Part shown: piece by piece, positions 55,572 to 64,000 of the stretch | How positions within the stretch are numbered: the stretch's first letter is position 1 | Layout: each line of letters opens with the position of its first letter | Assembly: GCA_963682025.1 (NCBI GenBank) | Contig: OY821517.1 | Location: 293,151,670 to 293,215,669 of the forward strand | Source: Cordilura impudica | Taxonomy: Eukaryota > Arthropoda > Insecta > Diptera > Scathophagidae | DNA length: 64,000 bases | Direction: 5' to 3' | Made by a program: the position numbers and the translations under genes | The notes under the pieces: generated by a model | The model's database searches: none | Told to the model about the DNA's origin: nothing | The model's input: the letters and a program-made list of their open reading frames with translations, nothing else

Positions 55572-58225
55572 CACAGTGGACCATTTGACGAGAAGGCGGT
55601 CAAAAATCTATAACTTTTGATTGGATTGGAATTTTAATATGCGGTTTGTTTTTGTTTGGTAGGTGAGACTTTAGCCTTTAAGTTTTGCTATAAAACGAAA
55701 TTCTCGACCGAAAATAAAAAAAGTTACGGAGGGTTTAAAATACATTTTCATTTGTAGTTGAATTTTAGTACAAAAGTGAGGTGTTAAAAGGTAAAAAAAG
55801 TTTTTTTTTAATATAACGTCTGATTTTTTCAGTTAATTTTACAACTAATACCTTTTAACAATTTTTTCAGAAAATGCCAAACTTTGGCCCCCGTAAACTT
55901 TTTAGTCCTAATGTGCACAATGGCCAAAGGTTGTTTTTTTTTTTAAAGATCCCGAGTAAAAATATAATTTATTAAGCAGCGAACGCAAAAGTTACCTTAT
56001 ATTGGTTCAAGATAGAGAAGTTTCAATGAAAAACTCGTATGTTTTTGCTTTAGTTAAATTTTTTTTATTGTCTTTTTAAATATTTCTATATCAATTTTTA
56101 TGGTAAATTTATGAAATATAACAATTTTTATTGTAAATTTACAAAATATATAAATTTTTAAATCAAGAAAATTTTTTAACTATATAAAAAAAAGTGTAAC
56201 TTATTGTTAGTGTAATGAAAAAATTTCTTCTAAATAGCCTTGATTTTCATCTTCTAGAAGTTGTTTAGCTTCTTCGTCTAATTCAATAGAGGTAGTTTTC
56301 TATTTTTGACGAATGTTGGACATATATGGATCTGAAGTGCACAACAAAATAGTGATAAGGTCTTCATTAGTACAACATCTGGACATTTTCCTTGTGTTGT
56401 GCTCGCGAAAGAATCTGTAGTCTTTGTTCCTTTTTTCTTGCGCTTCTTCAGATAGATCTCCTATTGGTAGCATATTGTTTTGAATTATTTGTTCCCCATG
56501 GTACAAAATTTTATGAACTGTGGATGGCATATATCTCCAAGAGTACTTTTCATTATAAAGTATAGCTGTTTTATTGACATACTCTCCAAATTTTTTTGCA
56601 TTTATCTTTCTGCTGCATGCTAGAACTTGTAATATGATTTTGAATCGTCTTATTAATTCATGATCTACACCTGTGATAGAGCTGCAGTTTCCGGATCGGA
56701 AAAAAATCTCCTTGCAGTATTTCCATCATTTGTGTTTCCTTCCCCTTGTTTTGGTTGGTCGATTACGAGGCCTAGCTGTAGATATTTTTGTTGAATTTGT
56801 TTTTTCTTTGCTTTCTTTTTTCTTCATTTTCTTTGTTTTTTCTCACTGTTTCGCCTAACGGACCAAATTCCAAATCATAACCCAATTTAAGAATATGCTC
56901 CTTGAAACGTATTCTAGCATGAAGAGGGGACATTCCAAATTCATAGGCTTCGTTAAAACTATCGTCTTCTGGTGGGGGTTGGCTTAATTGACTTGATGTC
57001 TTTTGGCATATAATGCAGCTTGACGTTGACTTTGTTCCAGTTAAAGCTTGTTCAACTTTTCCATCAATCATTGTGAGACACATTTTAAAATGTACTTCAA
57101 TGTCTTGGTCATCAAATTTAAATATTACTGGTTGAAGTTCCTTAATTTGATCTTTTATTTTTTGAACATCTTCAATTATGACATCTTTGGTTTCCTTTTT
57201 GAATGCAAATTTTATTGGTCTGCAATACTTTGTTGAAGAAGGAATTTCATTTTTCCATATATCAATTTCTGTTGCTCTACTAGTTGACGGCTCTAAGACG
57301 CTATACCTTTTTGTTAAGCGCAATGGAACGAAAGATACCATAAATAAATTAGCATCTGATGAATTTTCGGCATTAAATTGCTTGTATTGTTTCTGACCAG
57401 AGGATCCATTACATCCCCATTTAGAAATTAAAGTAATGCTGCCATTAGCAATTTTTTTTAAATGATCAGTATCAAGCGTATTTAGCAATCGTTCTGCAGT
57501 ATGTTCAAGGAGATCTTGCAATTTTATTTCTGCTGATGTTGAAGTGACACTGATAGCAGATTGTGAAGGTAAGCATTCTTTTTTGGCAGAAACTAAATCT
57601 CGATTCTCTGGAAAAATAGGGCGAACGCTTCTTCCGGCGTAAATTTCTTTTCTTCAATTGGTGTAGGAATGCTTTTCAAAATCCTCTTTGTGCGCCTTGG
57701 GCTCGCTTCTACTATTTTTTCAATTATTTCAATTTTATTTTTTTTATTTTGGGTTGGTTGAATTTTGTGCAAAAATGAATCCTTAATAATTTTTTGAGAA
57801 ATTTCTTCATTGATATTCTCCAGCTTGCGCCTTCGAGATTTTTCACTACATCCGTCAATTGGTTTTGCTGGTCGACCCTTTTTTCCACTTTCGTTGGCAG
57901 TTGTAGATGCACTCTCAAAAATAAATCCCTTTATTAACCAGTCTTGGTAACGTTTGTACATCTTTGCCTTGCTATGAGAGCATTCAATGTACCGTCTTTT
58001 CAAATTCGATGCAAAATTAGTAATTTTTCGTTTGTGCATTTCAATGTCTTCTAGGTTACAATTCTTAAAGAAGTCGTTGCTCACTATGTGCAAAATTACA
58101 TCGTCTACATCAATTCGTTGAAAATAAATATTTGCCAGATCTCTGTAACAGTACTTAGCCATTGCACAAATTGTAATGTATAATAATTGTGGAAACATTA
58201 TTATAAATACTCTTCCTTGCAATTA
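55572..58225 (-). mobile_element. Second Transib-type element, 5' end missing
   Basis: The 3' tip is at 55572-55608: CACAGTG, a 21-bp spacer and TCAAAAATC, the same layout as the nested Transib. The gene reads leftward from 58222. No inverse CACTGTG tip is found beyond 58225, where 128-bp tandem repeats start, so the 5' end was lost. The left flank ends CGCCG, a GC-rich pentamer like Transib targets, but its partner is not present. Confidence 0.75.
56212..58222 (-). pseudogene. Transib transposase, inactivated, first Asp replaced by Asn
   Basis: Three pieces. 58222-57593 is the N-terminal region, with the basic GKKGRPAKPIDGC and KSRRRKLENI matching RGAKGRPKKSIEEC in the first copy. 57590-56772 reads LISKWGCNGSSGQKQYKQ, where the catalytic Asp is Asn (codon 57410-57408), followed by CLTMIDGKVEQALTG (second Asp) and CIICQ, and PLHARIRFKEHILKLGY. 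56760-56212 is frame-shifted, with GNTNDGNTARRFF and a C-terminal block, GDLSEEAQEKRNKDYRFF, that keeps the Glu. The C-terminal REHNTRKMSR is better preserved than in the nested copy. Stops near 56298, 56690 and 56770 break it. Confidence 0.85.
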
Positions 58226-58237
58226 TGTAAAATAAAA

Positions 58238-58740
58238 TTTTTTATCTTTTATTACCACTTTTAGAAGCATAAAAAACCCACACCCCAACCCCTTTTAAAA
58301 GGTGAAGCATACCTGCTCATATCTTAAAGGGCTATGTCGCAATAGTTTTTTTTTACCATTTACAAATTCTTATCTTTTATTATCACTTTTAGAAGCATAA
58401 AAAACCCACACCCTAACCCCTTTTAAAAGGTGAAGTATATCTGCTCATATCTTAAAGGGCTATGTCGCAATAGTTTTTTTTTTTACCATTAGCAAATTTT
58501 TATCTTTTATTACCATTTTTAGAAGCATATAAAACCCACACCCTAACCCCTTTTAAAAGGTGAAGCATACCTGCTCATATCTTAAAGGGCTATGTCGCGA
58601 TAGTTTTTTTTTACCATCTACAAATTTTTATCTTTTCTACCTCTTTTAGAAGCATAAAAAACCCACACCCTAACCCCTTTTAAAAGGTGCATATCTGAAA
58701 GGGCTATGTCGCAATAGTTTTTTTTTTTTACCATTTACCT
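58238..58740. repeat. Tandem repeat, about four units of 127-130 bp
   Basis: TTAGAAGCATAAAAAACCC recurs at 58261, 58389, 58519 and 58646. Each unit contains CACACCCTAACCCCTTTTAAAAGG, CTGCTCATATCTTAAAGGGC and ATGTCGCAATAGTTTTTTT. The last unit has a deletion. Non-coding; lies between the Transib remnant and the errantivirus LTR. Confidence 0.85.
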
Positions 58741-58744
58741 GTTA

Positions 58745-59102
58745 TTTAAATTGTTTCCCATTTTGTCAGGTATTTAAACTATATAATTCTAATTCAGACT
58801 AATAATGTTTTTGAAAGATACCTATGTAAATGTACCTGTAACAATTAAGCGCATTATATCTCAACCCTTTTTTACTTTTTATTACAACTGCTTTATTTAA
58901 AACCAAAAACCAAACTGAAACTAAGCTTAATTTTTATTTCTTATAAAGTTTTACTTAAAACTATTGACACTGCAAAAACGTAAGTATGACAAGCCACCAC
59001 ATCCGCAGCAAACAAAATGATTCTTTGGAATTTTGTCTGCTTCGAATACTGCAAACAAGTAGTTTTTTTTTTATTCAGTTGACAACGAATTTGTTGTTAA
59101 CT
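58745..59102 (-). repeat. 3' LTR of the errantivirus (limits approximate)
   Basis: On the minus strand it follows directly after the purine tract and begins AGTTAACAACAAATTCGTTG. It contains an AATAAA signal (58897-58892). An AGTTAAC-type start is known from gypsy-group LTRs. The distal end cannot be fixed because the 5' LTR lies outside the window; I put it before the tandem repeats. Confidence 0.6.
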
Positions 59103-59112
59103 CTTCCCCGCT
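59101..59112 (-). promoter_or_regulatory. Polypurine tract of the errantivirus
   Basis: AGCGGGGAAGAG on the minus strand, immediately 5' of the LTR start and after the env stop, the place where plus-strand DNA synthesis is primed in LTR elements. Confidence 0.7.
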
Positions 59113-59136
59113 AAAATGAGAGCGTCCTCGATCGAT

Positions 59137-60640
59137 TTAGAAATATGGAATCTGGGAGATTCTGGGTACTTCTCTTGTTGTTACTATCATCCGTGGAGGT
59201 GACTCAATAATGGGTGAATGTGAGGATAGAGGGGTAATAACTTCTTTCCTATGTTTTCGTATCTTATTCAATAAGATAATTACAAGGGCTATTATAAAAT
59301 ATAGTAGTAAGTTAGTGGCAGAAACTAATTTATTTTTAATATCTAATAGATTAATAGCTTTAGTATTGTTCATGTGCAATTCCTTAAGGGTTTCTAATGT
59401 TACCTTGGTTACAATATATGCACCGGGAAGTCTCGGTTGAAGTACGGCCGGTAAAGGCTGAACATGAACGGTTTGCAAATAATTGTAAGTTTTATTTAAA
59501 ATCGTTATTGAAGCATTACTATATTGTAAGATGAAGGTTCCAGTTAAAATTTGTGGTTCACTATCAATGATGATAGTACCATTAAATTGGTTTATTAACA
59601 AGGTTCCTGGGAAAATTTCTTCTACAGTAGGAATATCTTCATTGTTTGTGAGAGTGCAGTTGGATGTGCGACTATTTAAAAGATTTGCTAGGCATGTGTC
59701 ATTTTCAATTTTTTTAACATTTTGCATTTTACATATAGTTAATTTATTATAAGTTTTACATTTTTCTTCTATGTTCAATATTGTATTATTGCATTTTAGT
59801 ACATTTGAGTAATCAATTTTATTAACAAATTTACCGAACTTTGTCGGTTTAATTAGTATATTAGAACAATAATTATCATTAGCTGTTGGTATGTCTAAGA
59901 TATAAATTAACGAATTATTGCTAGAGGCAATTTTAACCTCTGAAAATTCAAACACTTCTTCAAGATTTACATATGGTATAGATTCCCTTTCGAATATCTC
60001 TTTTACAATATTTACTTCAGAATTTGATAGAATAAATGAGTTTACTACTCCCACTTTTGCCCAATGTATGGCATATTGGATGTTCAATAATTCTTCTTTT
60101 AATGTATCAATTTTATATTTAAGTCTTGTAACGAAAGCTTCTTTAACTATTTCATTGCTTCTAATAGTTTTAATTATTTCATTTGTAGTTTTGGTCAACT
60201 CATCTATTCTTTCAATGGATAACTTATTGACTATTACTTGATGATTATTGTTTTGTAATACATTGTTAATTTTCTGTTCAACAATCTCGAAATCATTATG
60301 GTCTGGGTTCCCAGCAATCCACTTCCATGCTGACCCAATAAAGTTTAGCGACCTTTTAATTCTCGGTTTTAATCTGTTCAAATGGCTTTGAAGTTGAGTT
60401 ATTTCATATGAGAGGAAAGGATATAGGGGATGTGATTGACTGATGTTACGCTGTATGGAAAGTTGTAATTTGTCTATCAATTCCTGATAATCTTCGGTTT
60501 CGATAACGTGTACGAGTTTGAATGTTCCAGTTTGAAGTCTAGCGTAGCCAATATTAATCGTGACAATTTGGGAATTGGTGTAATCGAGAATCTTTACCTC
60601 TGCTCCCGCTGAAGCGAGTACTACCCTGTAATGAATGGTA
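59137..60640 (-). CDS. env: Errantivirus Env (envelope protein, F-type)
   Basis: The open frame covers 59137-60480 from a TTG and extends upstream to about 60640, past a TTCATTACAG-type splice acceptor; errantivirus env is normally made from a spliced RNA, so the true start lies in an upstream exon. Visible features are a short hydrophobic stretch near the start, an R-x-K-R basic site followed by a hydrophobic segment and the SAWKWIAGNPD block typical of gypsy-group Env, a Cys-rich middle with N-glycosylation sites, one membrane span (LLLYFIIALVIILLNKI) about 50 residues from the end, and a short basic tail. The family is related to baculovirus F fusion proteins. No stop or frameshift seen. 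Confidence 0.85.
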
Positions 60641-60644
60641 GTTA

Positions 60645-61881
60645 TTAGTTCCTTATATTGTTCTTATGAATAGTCCTACCCGATTCAGTTATGACTACCG
60701 AGTTTTTATTTTCCTTAACTATTTCTTCGGTGTATGTTTTGCTCAGTTTAGTCCCTAACCGTCTGTTTCGTTTCACGAAAATTTTCTGTCCTATTTTATA
60801 ATCTATCGGGGTTTTCCTATTTTTATTCAGAAATTCAAGGTCCGTCATCTGTTTATCCTTTATGTTCTTAATTATTTCCAGTCTGTCCCTTTCCAATTCA
60901 CGAGGGTCTGCAAACAATTTTTTTTCCAAAAAATGCTTCCGCTGGCTTCCTGTGAATTGTGGAATGTATGGAATTGTTATATTCATATAGGGACCTGTAT
61001 AGAAGTTCAGAGAATGTGGAGTGAGCGTTTTCTGACTTTAAACATCGGATTATTTCTGATAGCGTAGAATGGACTCTTTCGATCTGTCCATTTACAGTAC
61101 TCGAGTATGGGGGAATTTTGAATATTTTGATATTGTATTGATTTTCCAGCATGAAGGTAATTGCTGCTGAATTAAAGGATTTTTCATTGTCCATTATGAC
61201 AATCTCGGGCATACCGAATGATAGTAGAATCTCACAAAGGGGTTGTTTTATATCAGCAGTAGCTCGCGATTTTAGCAATCTTGCTTGAACGTACTTAGAA
61301 AATTTATCGATAGCTGTTAGTACGAGATTCTTATCCGTAATGTAAATATCTATGTGGACGATCTGTCCAGGATATTGCAGAATGGGCGTTTCACTTAGAG
61401 TGATCTTGTTCGGATGGCGTTCGTATTTATTCTCCTTGCATATTTTACATATCCCCGTCAGTCGTCGTATTTTTGCGCTCATCTGTGGAAAGTAATATTT
61501 AGTCAAGATTTGTTTCTTATTCTCTTCGCTATTTCTATGTGCCCTATTGTGTTCCCCAATGATCACTTTTTCTTGGTCTTCCTCATCCCGAAGGTCGGTT
61601 ACCATGGTCCTGGTGTATCTTACCTTGTACCGACTAAAATTCTCCCGGTATATTTCTTGAAGTTTGCCGAGAATATTATCGGTTGTCTTGATGCAATTAA
61701 TTACGGACGGATTTAAATATGTTTTTAGAATATTCTTTAAGATTTCAGTGGAGGTGTCCGGTTCTACAATCGTGTGTCTATGATACGTTGGAAAGACTAT
61801 CTCAAATTTATACGATCGTGTATCATTGTCAGAAGAGATAATTATTTGGTTTTTGTAGACGTTCAGAGGGACATTTGTAAA
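60645..61881 (-). pseudogene. pol: Errantivirus Pol: integrase part
   Basis: Zinc-binding HHCC start (GEHNRAHRNSEENKKQI to CKICKENK), then the catalytic core with IVHIDIYITDKN (Asp), EIVIMDNEKSFNSAA (second Asp) and NGQIERVHSTL (Glu). After PAEAFFGKK the frame changes in a run of A near 60900-60985, and the C-terminal part (KIGQKIFVKRNRRLG, ending at 60645) is in another frame. A TAA at 61884-61882 separates this part from the RNase H part. The enzyme would insert the element's DNA into the genome. Confidence 0.85.
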
Positions 61882-62484
61882 TTAAATTAAATTTTGAGAT
61901 GAGCTCTCGTCGCTATGTTGCGTTGCAGTCATAGAATTTATGTGTGCAACTTCGTTTGGAGGTCTTGACAAAGCATCGGCTACGACATTGGTGCTACCGG
62001 GTTTATAAATCAATTCGTATTTAAAGTCCTCTAAGAATGCCTTCCATCTTTTGAGTTTGTGATTGGAGTTTTTATTATTCAGAGTATAAGTTAAAGGAAG
62101 ATGGTCCGTAAAAATCTTTATCTTTGCCGAACCATAGAGGTAGTTCCGTAATGACTTCAAGGCCCACACTATCGCAAACATTTCTTTTTCATTTGTCGCG
62201 TAGTGTTCCTCTGATTTTTGTAGAGTTTTGGACAGGAATACAATTGGTCGGTCGTCTTGGGACAGAACTGCTCCAAGTGCATGGTTAGAAGCGTCCGTCG
62301 TCAAATGAAATTCCTTATTAAAGTCGGGATAGGCCAAGAGAACATCCTCTGATATTAGAGTTTGTTTCAACTTGTTAAAGGCATCAATGGCATCTCTGTC
62401 AAGATTTATTTTGATTTTGCCTGAAGCATGTTTAGACGCACGTCCTCCTTCCCCTCTTAAAAGATTTGTTAGGGGCTTTGCTAT
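61882..62484 (-). pseudogene. pol: Errantivirus Pol: RNase H part
   Basis: LTTDASNHALGAVLSQDD gives the first acidic residue, followed by YATNEKEMFAIVWALKSLR (Glu), KIFTDHLPLTYTL (Asp) and NVVADALSRPPNE, the usual RNase H/tether end of gypsy Pol. Same frame as the RT part but separated from it by TAG at 62487-62485. Confidence 0.88.
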
Positions 62485-64000
62485 CTAAGCGTAGTCCCTT
62501 ATAAATCGTCTATAAAAATTAGCAAGACCCAGAAAGGATCTCAAATCCTTTAAGGTTTTCGGTGTCGGAACTTTACTGATTGCCTCTACTCTCTTAGGAT
62601 TGGTCTTAATTCCAGATTCAGATATTATAAAGCCTAAAAACTCTACTTCGCTTTTCAGAAACTCGCACTTGTCCAATTGGACTTTCATGTTCGCCCGTTC
62701 GAGAGTTTTGAAAATAATTTGCATATTCTGTAAGTGTCTTTCTTCATCCTCCGCAAAAATAATAATGTCGTCTATGTAGACGAAACAAATTTTGCCTATA
62801 TGCTCCCGTAAAATGTCGTCCAACGCTCTTTGGAAAATGGACGGGGCATTCTTCAAACCGAACGGCAATCTGGTGAACTCGTATTTACCGTTGTTCACTG
62901 AGAATGCAGTTTTTTGCATATCGCTTTCCCTTAGTGGTATCTGGTGGAAACCACTTTTCAAATCTATTACAGAAAACCATTTGCTCTTAGATAATTGTGG
63001 CAAAACGTCATTTATATTTGGGATCGGGTATTTATCGGGTACTGTCACGCTATTGATTTTCCTATAATCGATAACAAGTCGAAATTTCCTTTTGCCAGAA
63101 GCGTCGGCCCTTTTTGGCACAATCCATATTGGAGAGTTAAAGGGTGACCGTGATGGTCGAATAATACCCTGATCTAATAGTTCCCTGATTTGACTTTCTA
63201 CCTCATCTTTAAGGTGCATTGGATATGGATAATACCCTGAATAAACGGCATCTTCATTTTTGGTGTGTATTTCACCAACAACTGAAGTTGTATAGGTTAA
63301 TCCTTCATTTGGGTCACTAAACAATTGTGCGTATCTTCCAATTATTTTCCCGAGTTTTTTCTTTTGTTCTGTTGTCATGTGATCATTTCGAACATTTATA
63401 GTGTTCACAGATTGGGATGGCTGTTGTTTTATGTTAAATTTTATTCTACCTTGAATAATCATATAGTTATCGGCGGTATGAATAGTAGCTGATAATTTCT
63501 TCAAGGTATCATTTCCCAATATTCCGTGAAAGGACTTTAAAGTTGGGAGCAGAAAAAATTTGATTTTACTATTATGAAACAGATTGATGAATGTGTGTTG
63601 GGATATTTCGGTTCTACCGTTTACAGAATTTGCGTAAAAGTTTTCGTCGTTAGGGATGGGATTTTTAACTAATTGGGGTTGAATATAATTCTTATTTGAA
63701 CCAGTGTCAATGAGAAATTTTAGAATTTGGCCTGAACTCGTCCTACATTGAAAATATGGGAGGGACGAGTTCGTTAGTCTAAAAAAATGGATGTCAACGA
63801 ACTCTTGTGCATTGTCCTGTTCACTTTCAAAGTTTTCCCTATTTAATTCATTAATGTAATCGTCAAAGGGTGGGAGCTGTTCCTCATTTTCATAGTCTAA
63901 AATATCTGAATCGTAGTCGCTATTAGTCATTTCCCGTTCGTTGCCAGTATCCAAATGAAAATTTCTCTGCATCTTCATCGGTTGGCGGACTTGACCAGAT
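62485..64000 (-). pseudogene. pol: Errantivirus Pol: protease and reverse transcriptase part
   Basis: The frame is open to the window edge. It holds an aspartic protease (FLIDTGSNKNYIQP, and the later GILGNDTLKKL) and then RT blocks: SPFNSPIWIVPKR, FRLVIDYRKIN, FSVIDLKSGFHQI, FTRLPFGLKNAPSIFQRA, and FVYIDDIIIFAED with the catalytic YIDD, then LGFIISESGIK and LRSFLGLANFYRRFI. The first about 80 residues are acidic and likely belong to the Gag-Pol linker. The stop at 62487-62485 ends the piece. Confidence 0.9.

Larger units (their letters stand above)
58745..64000 (-). mobile_element. Gypsy-type errantivirus (endogenous insect retrovirus), 3' part
   Basis: Order on the minus strand: protease-RT (from beyond 64000), RNase H, integrase, env, purine tract and LTR. 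An env gene after pol marks the errantivirus branch of the gypsy group. Gag and the 5' LTR lie outside the window. Pol has two in-frame stops and one frame change; env is open. Confidence 0.9.

Overview
The window looks like repeat-rich, heterochromatin-like DNA from a higher fly, probably a calyptrate or other muscomorph dipteran. This is inferred from strong A+T bias, jockey-type and RTE-type LINEs, a gypsy-type errantivirus with an env gene, hAT, piggyBac and Transib DNA transposons, and fly-type dispersed repeats carrying CGGACGGACGG tracts. I see no convincing single-copy host gene, rRNA, canonical tRNA or CRISPR array. Boundaries were read by eye and are exact only where target-site duplications or terminal repeats are stated.

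Layout. 1-5.5 kb: a decayed minus-strand LINE (ORF1 remnant, endonuclease and RT) split by a later 5'-truncated plus-strand LINE with a poly(A) tail. 5.5-6.4 kb: pieces of two dispersed repeat families. 6.6-8.8 kb: a dead RTE-clade LINE. 8.8-12.2 kb: gene-free, with degenerate tandem repeats and MITE-like elements. 12.2-15.0 kb: a DNA transposon with long inverted ends, TTA flanks and a one-intron DDE-like gene that I cannot place in a named family. 15.2-19.4 kb: a jockey-type LINE whose ORF2 is in one frame but has two stops. 19.4-20.2 kb: a dispersed repeat. 21.1-25.7 kb: a satellite with an 18-bp unit. 27.9-30.9 kb: a structurally complete hAT element with an 8-bp TSD and an open, spliced transposase. 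31.7-37.8 kb: a three-level nest, in which a dispersed repeat is split by a piggyBac element (TTAA flanks), itself split by a Transib element (5-bp TSD, CACAGTG ends resembling V(D)J recombination signals). 39.3-46.6 kb: a second, 17-bp-unit version of the satellite with a higher-order repeat of about 0.75-0.82 kb. 47.3-48.8 kb: near-identical 610-bp tandem units carrying a tRNA-like module. 49.3-53.6 kb: a full-length jockey-type LINE with two intact ORFs, an Inr/DPE-like internal promoter, poly(A) and a 13-bp TSD. 54.3-55.1 kb: a dispersed repeat. 55.6-58.2 kb: a second Transib, dead and with its first catalytic Asp changed to Asn. 58.2-58.7 kb: about four 128-bp tandem units. 58.7-64.0 kb: the 3' part of an errantivirus (pol broken, env open), running off the window.

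How it works together. These are layered self-mobilising elements rather than a cooperating gene set. The 49.3-53.6 kb LINE and the 27.9-30.9 kb hAT look most capable of recent activity. The 12.2-15.0 kb transposon is nearly intact. The others are relics. The most informative biology is the pair of Transib copies with RSS-like ends and the unplaced DDE-like transposon.
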